Positions 1 through 7,807 of a stretch of 27,430 nucleotides of DNA are shown here, one piece after another. The translations under genes and the position numbers were made by a program. Origin of the DNA: Acidimicrobiales bacterium. GTDB lineage: Bacteria > Actinomycetota > Acidimicrobiia > Acidimicrobiales > Poriferisodaliceae. The notes beneath the pieces are model-generated. The model saw nothing but the letters and a program-made list of their open reading frames with translations, did no database searches and was not told the DNA's origin. Within the stretch, counting starts at the first letter, position 1. Every line of letters starts with the position of its first letter. The stretch is taken from positions 1 through 27,430 of the forward strand of contig JAHDHM010000007.1 of the NCBI GenBank assembly GCA_020631315.1. Reading direction: 5' to 3'.

Positions 1-302
1 GCCGGCGCCGCTTCGGCCGCAGCCGGTTCCTCGGATTCGGCCGCGGTCAGGACGGCCTCGACGGCCGACAGCAGCTGTGACGACGTGGCCCCTGCGAGGG
101 CACCGGCTGCCTCGCCTTCCGACGACGTGTTCGGCGGCGCGGTCGTGACGAGGATGGGGTCGGAGGCGAGCTGTGCCTGGCTCTCGACCGGAGGTGCCGT
201 CACGTTGTAGAGCAGCAGCAACGGGAGCGCGATCAGGGTGATCGTGCTCGCGACCCGGATCGGGGCGCTGCGGCGCTCGGAGTATGGACGACGGCGAATC
301 AT
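1..302 (-). CDS. Exported protein, N-terminal part only (rpfB position)
   Basis: Reading leftward from an ATG at 302, the frame stays open to the window edge, giving 100 residues of a longer protein. The N-terminus is strongly basic (MIRRRPYSERRSAPIR), followed by a hydrophobic stretch (about residues 17-33, ending LIALPLLLLYNV) and then a low-complexity Ala/Ser/Glu/Pro segment. This is typical of a signal-anchor or signal peptide followed by an extracellular linker. No catalytic domain lies inside the window. In many actinobacteria the order is metG-tatD-rpfB-ksgA, so the position suggests a resuscitation-promoting factor or another cell-wall lytic protein. That identity is inference from synteny only. 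No clear Shine-Dalgarno precedes the ATG, and a strong hairpin (317-344) lies 14 bases upstream of it. Confidence 0.6.
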   Translation of the reverse strand, partial: MIRRRPYSERRSAPIRVASTITLIALPLLLLYNVTAPPVESQAQLASDPILVTTAPPNTSSEGEAAGALAGATSSQLLSAVEAVLTAAESEEPAAAEAAP

Positions 303-316
303 GGGAGAGACACACA

Positions 317-344
317 CATCCGGATCCCAGTCGGGGTCCGGATG
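317..344 (-). promoter_or_regulatory. Strong hairpin in the leader of the exported-protein gene
   Basis: Two 12-base arms (317-328 and 333-344) flank a 4-base loop. The outer eight pairs and the inner three pairs are perfect, with one A-C mismatch in the minus-strand RNA. The hairpin is followed by a pyrimidine/GT-rich run and then, 14 bases on, by the ATG at 302. It can be read as an intrinsic terminator for tatD or as an attenuator or translation-blocking structure for the downstream gene. Only one fold was drawn by eye; no alternative antiterminator was worked out. Confidence 0.55.
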
Positions 345-419
345 GCTGCGGGGAGCCTATGAAGGTCTCACCGGAGGCGCAAACAGAACCGGAGGCTTTT
401 GCCACCCGCTCCTGATGCC

Positions 420-1191
420 TCACCCAGCGTGGTCGTCGATCCCGAAGAACTCTCGCGCGGTCGCCGTCGTGCGCTGTGCGACCGTCTCGATGGGCAGGCC
501 CTTGAGCTCGGCGATGCGCTCCCCCACGTGCACGACCCACGCCGGCTGGTTCTTCTTGCCGCGTCGCGGCACCGGCGCAAGGTACGGGCTGTCGGTCTCG
601 ACCATGAGGCGATCGAGAGGACACTCGATCGCCGCCTGATGCAGATCCTTGGCACTCGGGAAGGTGACAATGCCGCTGAACGAGAGGACACCGCCGCAGG
701 CTCAACTCGGCTTCGCGAGGGCCCCCGGTGAAGCAGTGGAAGCCGGTGCGCCGGGGCATGCCCTCGCCGTCGAGGATCTCGAAGGTCTCGTCCCAGGCCT
801 CGCGGGTGTGGATCACCAACGGGAGATCGTGCTCGTGAGCCAGACGGATCTGCTCGGCGAAGACATGGCGCTGGTCCTCGTGCGGCGAGTGGTCGTAGTG
901 GTAGTCGAGCCCGCACTCGCCGACCGCGACCACCTCGGGCCGCACCAGCAGCTCGGCCAGGCCGTCGATCCCGTGCCGCGCCTCGTGCGGATGCACGCCC
1001 GCAGTGGCCGAGACCCGATCGAAACGCTCGGCGCGCTCGATGGCGGCGACGGATCCGGCGACATCGCAGCCGACGTCGACGAATGCGACGACACCTGCGG
1101 TCTCGGCCTCGGCCAGGACCGCAGCGACGTCGTCGACGTCGTCAGGAAGATGACAGTGCTGGTCGATCCACACCGGCTGGACGGTCGCCAC
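420..1191 (-). pseudogene. tatD: TatD-family metal-dependent hydrolase with apparent frameshift
   Basis: TatD proteins are TIM-barrel metal-dependent nucleases. The N-terminal part, from GTG at 1191, has the metal-binding HCH (residues 12-14), GVHPHEA, the GECGLDY glutamate motif, VIHTREA and FHCFTGG. The C-terminal part, in another frame, has LSFSGIVTF, ETDSPYLAP with the metal-binding Asp, and the usual ending, stopping at 420. The frames join around 688-700, after residues reading AELSL and before GGVLSFSG. Removing one base there restores a protein of about 256 residues, the normal length. The upstream frame lacks the ETDSPY motif, and the downstream frame has a TGA just before the join (at 704-702). 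It follows metG by 6 bases (alternative GTG at 1173). It may be a real mutation or a sequencing or assembly error; no slippery site is evident. Confidence 0.85.
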
Positions 1192-1197
1192 CGCGGC

Positions 1198-2694
1198 TCA
1201 GCCCTTGCGCCGTGGGAAGAGCGGATCGCCCTTCACGACGTCCAGACCGCCCGGGTAACCACCCCATTCGGTGTCGGCACCGATGCGGCACTCCGACGGG
1301 CTGCCCACGAGGCCGATCCGGCGCCAGGCCTCGTCGGTCGCCGCCGGAATCGCCGGCGAGGCAAGGATGCACACGAGGCGCAGGACCTCGAGCGCGTCGC
1401 CGAGCACGGCGTCGACCTCCGGGCCGGGATCGGCCTTCCACGGCTCGGCCTGCTCAAGCGCTGCGTTCGCCTCTCGGATGAGCCGCCAGGTGTGGTCGAG
1501 CGCCTCGGACGGCGCGACCGCCGTCCACGCTGCGTCGACGTCGCGGACCACCTCGGTAGCAACGGCGGCCAAGGGCGAGTCGGCCTGTGGCGCAGGGCCC
1601 ACGCCGTCGCACTTCTTGCCGACGACGGTGGCCACTCGACTCAGCAGGTTGCCGAAGTTGTTGGCCAGATCGGCGTTGTAGCGGGCGAGCATGCCCTCGT
1701 AGGAGAACTCGCCGTCGGGACCGAAGTTCTGGTCGCGCAGGAAGTGGTAGCGGTAGCCGTCGACCCCGAAGTCCTCGACGAGGTCGGCCGGCGCGATGTG
1801 GTTGAGGCGCGTCTTGCTCATCTTCTCGCCGCCGACGAGGAGATAGCCGTGCACGTTGATCTGTTCTGGCAGGGGCAGCCCGGCCGACATCAGCATCGCC
1901 GGCCAGTAGACGCAGTGGAACCGCAGGATGTCCTTGCCGATGAAGTGGCGCGCCGGCCAGCGCTGCTCGAAGAGCTCGTCGTCGGAGCCGTACCCGGCTG
2001 CGGTGATGTAGTTGGTGAGCGCGTCGAACCACACGTAGGTGACGTGCTCGGGATCCCACGGGATCGGGACACCCCAGTCGATCGAGGTGCGCGAGATCGA
2101 GAAGTCGCGCAGACCCTGCTTGATGAAGCCGATGGCCTCGTTGCGCTTCGTGACCGGACGGACGAGGTCGGGGTTCTGCTCGTACCACTCGAGGAGACGG
2201 TCCTCGTACTTGGAGAGCAGGAAGAAGTAGTTCTCCTCCTTCATCTCCACGACGGGACGGCCGAGACGCTCCAACTCGGGCACCTCTTCGGGCGTCACGT
2301 ACTCCTCGTCGGCCACGGAGTAGAGGCCCTCGTAGGAGCGCAACTCGATGTCGCCGTTGGCACGGCAGGCCTCGAGGATCTTCGCGACGGCGACGTGGTG
2401 GTCCTCGTCCGTGGTGCGGATGAAGCGGTCGTAGGTGATGCCGAGCTGTTCCCACGCCTCGACGTAGCGCTGGCTCGTCTGGGTGACCCACTCCTTCGGC
2501 GTCATGTCGTTCGCCTCTGCGGCGCGCATGTTCTTCAGACCGTGTTCGTCGGTCCCGGTGAGGAAGTAGACGTCGTCGCCCTTCAGGCGGTGCCAACGAG
2601 CGACGGCGTCGGTGGTGACGGTCGTGTAGGCGTGCCCGATGTGCGGCGCGTCGTTCGCGTAGTAGATCGGTGTGGTGAGGAAGTGGCGGCTCAC
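1198..2694 (-). CDS. metG: Methionyl-tRNA synthetase
   Basis: A 498-residue class I aminoacyl-tRNA synthetase that charges tRNA-Met with methionine in the cytoplasm. The N-terminal Rossmann domain has the HIGH motif as HIGH at residues 18-21 (APHIGHAYT) and the GTDEHG motif shortly after. The second ATP-binding motif is KMSKT at 291-295, a usual variant of KMSKS. A helical anticodon-binding domain follows. The connective-peptide region contains no CxxC pairs, so it appears to be a form without the zinc knuckle. The length fits the short type lacking the C-terminal tRNA-binding extension. The start is GTG at 2694, with a TACGCT box seven bases upstream and no Shine-Dalgarno, suggesting a leaderless mRNA. 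tatD begins 6 bases after its stop, so they are probably co-transcribed. Confidence 0.95.
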   Translation of the reverse strand: MSRHFLTTPIYYANDAPHIGHAYTTVTTDAVARWHRLKGDDVYFLTGTDEHGLKNMRAAEANDMTPKEWVTQTSQRYVEAWEQLGITYDRFIRTTDEDHHVAVAKILEACRANGDIELRSYEGLYSVADEEYVTPEEVPELERLGRPVVEMKEENYFFLLSKYEDRLLEWYEQNPDLVRPVTKRNEAIGFIKQGLRDFSISRTSIDWGVPIPWDPEHVTYVWFDALTNYITAAGYGSDDELFEQRWPARHFIGKDILRFHCVYWPAMLMSAGLPLPEQINVHGYLLVGGEKMSKTRLNHIAPADLVEDFGVDGYRYHFLRDQNFGPDGEFSYEGMLARYNADLANNFGNLLSRVATVVGKKCDGVGPAPQADSPLAAVATEVVRDVDAAWTAVAPSEALDHTWRLIREANAALEQAEPWKADPGPEVDAVLGDALEVLRLVCILASPAIPAATDEAWRRIGLVGSPSECRIGADTEWGGYPGGLDVVKGDPLFPRRKG

Positions 2695-2701
2695 GGGACC
2701 G

Positions 2702-2707
2702 AGCGTA
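2702..2707 (-). promoter_or_regulatory. -10 box (TACGCT) for leaderless metG
   Basis: TACGCT on the minus strand ends seven bases before the GTG start of metG. It fits the TANNNT form of actinobacterial -10 elements and would place transcription initiation at or next to the start codon. No convincing -35 is visible. Confidence 0.5.
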
Positions 2708-2843
2708 CCGACGGGGCTGGCCGCGGATTGCTGCGTTTCGCGCGAAGAGGGGGGGAGACGCGAGATAACGCGTGCGCGAACATGGGAGGCCCCATCCCGC
2801 CGACTCGCCGCGAACGCAGCGTGACGCGCCCCTGAGGAACCCG

Positions 2844-4532
2844 GTGAGCTCGACCTCCGACACTCCTGCGAATTCGCCGGCCAGCGAGCCGACGCGTCCG
2901 CAGCGCAAGAGCCCGAAGCCCTCGGAGGTCTGGCTGCGACAGGGGTTCGACCAGGCGACGATCGGCATGGCCCTGCTCGACCGAGCCGGCCATCACGTCA
3001 TGGCCAACGCCGCGTATCTCGACCTGCTGGGCCGGCCGAAGAGCCGCGTCATCGGTTCGTCGCTCGACGATGTCGTCGATCCCGATGCAGCGGCGACCAT
3101 CGCAGACTGGGCCGGTAGCCCCGTCCAGCCGTTGGCGATGGAGTCCACGATCCACCGAGCCGTCGGTGACCAGGCCGACGCGATCGTGCTGCTGACACCC
3201 CTGAACGGCAACGGGGCGCAGGGTCACGTGCTCGTCCAACTCGTCCCCGGCGACGCCTGGCCGTCGCGTCGCGAGGCGCGCGCCCGGCTCGACGCCATCG
3301 CCTCGAACGTCGACGAGCTCGTCATCACCACCCAGGCCGACGGCGGCATCACGTTCGCATCGGCCTCGGCACTGCGCCGTCTCGGCGAGGACCTGATCGG
3401 CCGCGAGATCAGCGACCTGCTCCACCCCGACGACCGCGACCTCGTGACCGAGGCGCTCCGGACCAGCCGGACGTCCGTCGTCGAGGTGGTCGTCAGGTTC
3501 CAGACCACCGACGGCGCGGCACTGCACCGGCTGCGCATCTCGGAGGTCCGCGACCAGATAGACCGGCTCCTCGGACTCGCCTACGTCGCCGACCCAGCCG
3601 CGGGAGCAGCGGTCGCGGCGAGCGGCGCCCGGGACCTGTGGACGGACAGTCCCGATCCGATCTGGGAGTTCGACATGACCGGGCCGACGGCGGCGAACCC
3701 GGCCGCCCGGCGCCTCCTCGGCATCGGCGCGGACGACGCGCTCGACGGTGTCGGCCTCCTCGAGATCTTCCCCAGGTGGGTGGTCGAGCGCATCGCCAAG
3801 CACGGCGTCCCCGAGACCCGCTCGGGCCGCAGCTGGACGAACGACCTCGCACTCCTCGACGGCCACGGTGAGGAACGCCCGGTGTCGCTCGCGCTCATCG
3901 GACATCGGGTCGACGACGAGACCGCTGCCTGGACCGCCATCTGTCGGCGCATCGCCGGTGATCGCACCGACGCCGAGCTGCGGTGGGCGGCGACACACGA
4001 CCCGTTGACCGGACTTCCGGCTCGGATCCTGCTCCACGACCGGATCGACGTCGCGCTCAGCCGCGCCGCACGGACCGGCCAGCGGGTCGGTCTGCTCGTC
4101 CTCGACCTCGACTTCTTCGACGTGGTGAACACGAGCGTCGGCGCCGACATCGCCGACCGGCTCCTCATCGCCCTGGCACAACGCCTCGCTGACTCGATCC
4201 GACCCGGCGACACCATCGGCCGGCTCGGCGACGACGAGTTCGTGGTGCTGTGCGAGCACTTCGACCATCTCGACGATGCCGATCGTTTCGCCGAACGTCT
4301 GCTGCGCACCGTCGAGGAGCCCATCGAGCTCGACGGGGCCGACTGGTACATGTCCATGTCGGTGGGCGTGTCGGTCGCCCGACCCGGCGTCACGAGCACC
4401 GACGGACTGCTGCGCAGCGCCGACACCGCCATGTACCGGGCGAAGGAGCTCGGACGTGGCCGACACGTGATCTTCGGGCGCGGTATCGAGGCTCCGCAGC
4501 TCCCGATCGGGGCGTCCGACAGCAGTCGCTGA
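2844..4532 (+). CDS. Diguanylate cyclase with three PAS domains
   Basis: A soluble protein of 562 residues with no membrane segment. Three PAS-like sensor regions (roughly residues 28-140, 150-250 and 260-370) precede a GGDEF domain (about 383-550). The active-site motif reads GDDEF (462-466), a variant of GGDEF with the second Gly replaced. The inhibitory RxxD site is intact as RPGD (453-456), exactly five residues before the motif. GGDEF domains condense two GTP into c-di-GMP; the variant makes activity likely but not certain. No EAL domain follows. The GTG at 2844 is chosen because GAGGA lies five bases upstream; an in-frame GTG at 2772 would add 24 low-complexity residues without a ribosome site. 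It is divergent from metG. About 1.4 kb downstream lies a PilZ-bearing glycosyltransferase, a plausible c-di-GMP target. Confidence 0.88.
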   Translation: MSSTSDTPANSPASEPTRPQRKSPKPSEVWLRQGFDQATIGMALLDRAGHHVMANAAYLDLLGRPKSRVIGSSLDDVVDPDAAATIADWAGSPVQPLAMESTIHRAVGDQADAIVLLTPLNGNGAQGHVLVQLVPGDAWPSRREARARLDAIASNVDELVITTQADGGITFASASALRRLGEDLIGREISDLLHPDDRDLVTEALRTSRTSVVEVVVRFQTTDGAALHRLRISEVRDQIDRLLGLAYVADPAAGAAVAASGARDLWTDSPDPIWEFDMTGPTAANPAARRLLGIGADDALDGVGLLEIFPRWVVERIAKHGVPETRSGRSWTNDLALLDGHGEERPVSLALIGHRVDDETAAWTAICRRIAGDRTDAELRWAATHDPLTGLPARILLHDRIDVALSRAARTGQRVGLLVLDLDFFDVVNTSVGADIADRLLIALAQRLADSIRPGDTIGRLGDDEFVVLCEHFDHLDDADRFAERLLRTVEEPIELDGADWYMSMSVGVSVARPGVTSTDGLLRSADTAMYRAKELGRGRHVIFGRGIEAPQLPIGASDSSR

Positions 4533-4561
4533 CCAACCACCAGCGCGGCACATCGCTTCGG

Positions 4562-4567
4562 TACCCT
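4562..4567 (+). promoter_or_regulatory. -10 box (TACCCT) for the MocR-like gene
   Basis: TACCCT ends eight bases before the ATG at 4576, and no Shine-Dalgarno is present. This fits a leaderless transcript. The same hexamer precedes aminopeptidase N at 18431, seven bases from its ATG. Confidence 0.5.
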
Positions 4568-4575
4568 CGCCCCAC

Positions 4576-5859
4576 ATGGCGCCACCAGGAGTGTCCGGTC
4601 GCCGGGCGACCGAGATCAGCGACAGCATCGAGAACGCCATCCGCGAAGGCCGACTCGTTCCGGGGGCGAAGCTCCCGACCGTGCGAGCTCTGGCCGACGA
4701 GCTGACCGTGAGCCCGAGCACCGTCTCGTCTGCGTACCGTCAGCTCCGCCAGCGGGGCGTCATCTCGACCCACGGCCGAGGCGGCACGAAGGTGTACAGC
4801 CGGCCTCCGATCGAGACCCCGCCACCGGCGCCACTGCCCGATCACGTCCGTGACCTGACCCGCACGCGTCACGCCGACGAGATCGCCCCGACCCTCACGC
4901 AGGTGCTCCACGACCTCGCCGACCGGCTCGTGGCTCCGGGTCCCGTGGATCTCGAAGACCGCCTCATCAAGGACTTCGAGGCCGACGGCGTCGACACACC
5001 CGGTGTCGTCGTGCTCGGCTCGGCACGCGAAGCGCTCGACCGGATCCTCGACTCGCAGCTCCTCCCCGGCGACCGCGTCGGTGTCGAGGACCCGTCGTCC
5101 ATCGAGATGGCCGACGTGCTCAACCTCAACGGTCTCCACGCCGTGCCCATCACGGTCGACGAGCACGGCCCGATCCCCGAGTCGCTCGAGGAGATCCTTC
5201 CTCGAGTCGCCGCGGTCATCCTGACCCCACGTGGACACGACCCGACCGGTGCCGTGATCGATGCCGGCCGTGCGTCAGAGCTGCGCACGATCCTGCGCAC
5301 CGCTCCCGACGTGTCGCTCATCGAGTGGGATCCGCTGGGCCCTCTCTCGGGGGCGTCGTACGAACCCATCGCGGACCCGGGTCGCGCCCGGTGGTCGGTC
5401 ATCCGCTCGTTCGAGCCGATGTTCGGCAACCGGCTCGGCGTCGCCGCCGTCGCCGGTGATGCCGTCACCATCGCCCGCGTGCGTGGCCGCGTCGAACGTC
5501 TCGGCAGCCCGCTCAGCTCACTCGTTCGTCGCATCATCGACGAGCTGCTCGCGCACCCAGGTGCCGGCCAGCGACTCGCCGTCACCACCCGCACGAACGG
5601 CAGCCGCCGCCTGGCACTGATCGCCGAGCTCCGTGCCCGTGGCATCGCCAGCCACGGCGAGGCCGGTCCGTGGGTGTGGATCCCGGTCCGCGACCAGGAG
5701 CAGGCCGTCGAGATGTTGTTCTCGCGAGGCTGGCTCGTCGCGGCCGGTGACCCTGTCGGGCCCGACTCGCCGCAGGGCCTGCGGGTCTCGGTGGCTCGCC
5801 TCGACGGGGCGATGGCGCGTCGCCTCGCCGACGACGTGCTCGAGGTCCTCGCCACCTGA
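4576..5859 (+). CDS. MocR-like GntR regulator with degenerate aminotransferase domain
   Basis: 427 residues. Residues about 10-77 form a GntR-type winged helix-turn-helix (PGAKLPTVRALADELTVSPS and following). The rest aligns in layout with a fold-type I aminotransferase, as in MocR regulators, but key PLP residues are changed. The region that normally carries the Schiff-base lysine (SFSK) reads RSFEPMFGNRLG at about 277-288, with no lysine. The usual NPTG element reads HDPTG, and the DxYxxE region reads EWDPLGP. DNA binding is therefore well supported, while PLP binding and catalysis are unlikely. It sits between the GGDEF gene (43 bases upstream) and the BcsA-like gene (58 bases downstream), all on the same strand. 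Regulation of one of these neighbours is possible but unproven. Confidence 0.85.
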   Translation: MAPPGVSGRRATEISDSIENAIREGRLVPGAKLPTVRALADELTVSPSTVSSAYRQLRQRGVISTHGRGGTKVYSRPPIETPPPAPLPDHVRDLTRTRHADEIAPTLTQVLHDLADRLVAPGPVDLEDRLIKDFEADGVDTPGVVVLGSAREALDRILDSQLLPGDRVGVEDPSSIEMADVLNLNGLHAVPITVDEHGPIPESLEEILPRVAAVILTPRGHDPTGAVIDAGRASELRTILRTAPDVSLIEWDPLGPLSGASYEPIADPGRARWSVIRSFEPMFGNRLGVAAVAGDAVTIARVRGRVERLGSPLSSLVRRIIDELLAHPGAGQRLAVTTRTNGSRRLALIAELRARGIASHGEAGPWVWIPVRDQEQAVEMLFSRGWLVAAGDPVGPDSPQGLRVSVARLDGAMARRLADDVLEVLAT

Positions 5860-5917
5860 TCTCCGCGCCATCGACAACACCTTCTGAGACCGCAGTGGCG
5901 GTCGACAGGAACGGTGG

Positions 5918-7807
5918 ATGTCGAACGCCACCCCCGCCACGCCCACGGACCGTTCAGGTACGACCCGCCTCTGGGACAACCAGATCGCGGTCCGACTCGT
6001 CGCGTCTGCGGCGATCGGTTCGACGCTCGTCTACCTGACGTGGCGTCTGCTCACGACCCGAATCGGTGCGCCGATGTGGCTCTTCGCCCCGGTCTTCGTG
6101 CTCGAGGTCTGGGGGCTGTTCCGCCTGCTGATCGACACGCGCGTCCTGTGGACGGTGCCCCGAACCGAACGGCTCGCGCTCACCGAGGTCCCGAAGGTCG
6201 ACGTCGTCGTCACGACGTTCCACGAACCGGTGCACGTCGTGCGCGCCACCCTCATCGGCGCCAACGCCATCGCCGTGCCACACGGCACGATCGTCATCGA
6301 CGACTCGGGGCGCGAGGAGATGCGTCAGCTCGCCGAGGAGTTCGGCGCACGCTACGAACACCGTGGCAGCGCCGAACACGCCCGTGCCGGCGCACTGAAC
6401 CACGCCCTCGTCGTGTCGGACGCCGACTATCTGCTGTTGCTCGACGCGGACCAGGTGCCGCTGCCCGACGCACTCCACGCCATCGGCGCATTGGCGGTCG
6501 ACCCCCGGGTCGCGATCGTGCAGACGCCGATCGAGTACCTGAACCGTGACTCGATCCTGCACTCGAGTCCCGACCGGCACGAGCGCAGCTACGCCAACGA
6601 CGTCATCTCCCCGGCTCGCGACCACCTCGGTGGCGCCGTCTGGGAGGGCTCGGCGAGTCTCGTGCGCCGCATCGCACTCATGTCGATCGGCGGCGTCGCC
6701 ACCGATGCCACCACCGGTGAGCTCCAGACGAGCACGCGGTTGCACGCCAACGGCTGGATCATCCGCTACCACGCCGAGCCGATCGTGCAGGGGCTCGCTC
6801 CGCACAACCTTCCGGCCTTCCTGCGCCAGCGTGAACGATGGGCCCGCGGCCAGCTCGGCGTGCTCGGCACCGAGGACGACCCGCTGCGCGTCAGAGGACT
6901 GTTCCGCGAGCAGCGTTGGAGCTTCGTCCACCTCCTCACCGACTACATGCAGGCACCGATCGACTTCGCCTGGTTCGCGGTCCTCCTGACGGTCCTGGTG
7001 ACCGGCAACATCCCGTTCTCGGCGTCGCTCGTCGCGCTGGCGTCGTTCTGGCTGCCTGCGTTCGCGCTCCGGTCACTCGCCCATGTCGCGCTGTCACGCG
7101 GACGCCTGCAGATCGGTGAGGCCTCCGCACGTCGACTCCTGATGATGGAGATCCATCTCCGGGCCATCGCCGGGCGGATCAATCACGGCAGCCGTCGCTT
7201 TGCTCCCGTGGCCAAGACGGGTGTGGACGAGGGCGGTCTCGACGTCATCGAGCACCTCAAGCTCCTGACGGTGATGACGCTCACGCTCGAGGTGGTCCTC
7301 GGTCTGCGGATGCTCGATGCGTTGATCGGCAAGCCGCTCCCGTCGATGCGTGGGCTGGCGCTCATCGCCGCTGCGGTCACCGGGGCCGGTGTGCTGTGGA
7401 TGGCACTCCAGGTCCTCGGCGTGTTCGTGCGTCGCCGCCAGCATCGCAGCCACTACCGAGTCGGTGTCGACCTGGGTGGCTACGTCGACGGTGCGCTCGT
7501 GAAGATCCGCGATCTGACCCCCGCAGGCGCCGGCATCATCACGACCAAGCGGCTCGACCCCGGATCACGTGTGCACGTGCGTATCCGGCTGCCCGACGCT
7601 CGTGGCGGTGCCAGCACGCTCGACCTGCAGGCCGTCGTGCGCAACACGACCCCGAACCAGCACGGCTCGCGCTACCGCACCGGCTGCAGCTTCATCGGTC
7701 TCACACCGGCTCAGGTGAATCTGATCACCGAGTACTCGTCGGTGGTCCGGCCCTACCAGCTGCTGCGTCGGCCGTCGCTCACGTCGGCGGCGACCACTCG
7801 AGTCTGA
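5918..7807 (+). CDS. BcsA-like family 2 glycosyltransferase with PilZ domain
   Basis: 629 residues. Two N-terminal membrane helices (about 25-75) precede a cytoplasmic GT2 domain, then several more helices (from about 345), and a C-terminal PilZ domain. GT2 motifs seen are DDSG (128-131), DAD (176-178) and QRERW (304-308). The motif that is TED in cellulose synthases reads TGE (266-268), so the usual catalytic-base Asp is replaced by Glu, and the FCGS element reads WEGS. The PilZ c-di-GMP site looks intact: RSHYR (510-514, RxxxR) and DLTPAG (532-537, D/NxSxxG-like). By family it should polymerise a beta-glucan-type chain across the membrane under c-di-GMP control, but the altered motifs leave the substrate open. 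AGGA lies seven bases before the ATG. No bcsB or bcsZ is adjacent. Its last 29 bases overlap the end of convergent rsmI. Confidence 0.88.
   Translation: MSNATPATPTDRSGTTRLWDNQIAVRLVASAAIGSTLVYLTWRLLTTRIGAPMWLFAPVFVLEVWGLFRLLIDTRVLWTVPRTERLALTEVPKVDVVVTTFHEPVHVVRATLIGANAIAVPHGTIVIDDSGREEMRQLAEEFGARYEHRGSAEHARAGALNHALVVSDADYLLLLDADQVPLPDALHAIGALAVDPRVAIVQTPIEYLNRDSILHSSPDRHERSYANDVISPARDHLGGAVWEGSASLVRRIALMSIGGVATDATTGELQTSTRLHANGWIIRYHAEPIVQGLAPHNLPAFLRQRERWARGQLGVLGTEDDPLRVRGLFREQRWSFVHLLTDYMQAPIDFAWFAVLLTVLVTGNIPFSASLVALASFWLPAFALRSLAHVALSRGRLQIGEASARRLLMMEIHLRAIAGRINHGSRRFAPVAKTGVDEGGLDVIEHLKLLTVMTLTLEVVLGLRMLDALIGKPLPSMRGLALIAAAVTGAGVLWMALQVLGVFVRRRQHRSHYRVGVDLGGYVDGALVKIRDLTPAGAGIITTKRLDPGSRVHVRIRLPDARGGASTLDLQAVVRNTTPNQHGSRYRTGCSFIGLTPAQVNLITEYSSVVRPYQLLRRPSLTSAATTRV

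Noticed and set aside
303..419. ydaO-type (c-di-AMP) or M-box riboswitch in the leader of the exported-protein gene
   Set aside because: The leader is short and I could not match the conserved core sequences of either class; only the hairpin is reported.
688..708. Programmed ribosomal frameshift in tatD
   Set aside because: There is no slippery heptamer, no in-frame stop at the shift point as in prfB-type sites, and no reason for TatD to be controlled in this way.
649..2835. A 728-residue open frame on the plus strand opposite metG and tatD
   Set aside because: Composition is that of a shadow frame in high-GC DNA, and the opposite strand encodes clearly recognisable MetRS and TatD motifs.
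2691..4721. A 676-residue open frame on the minus strand opposite the GGDEF gene
   Set aside because: It is antisense to a well-supported PAS-GGDEF protein and overlaps the metG start and the MocR-like gene; no family motifs were seen.
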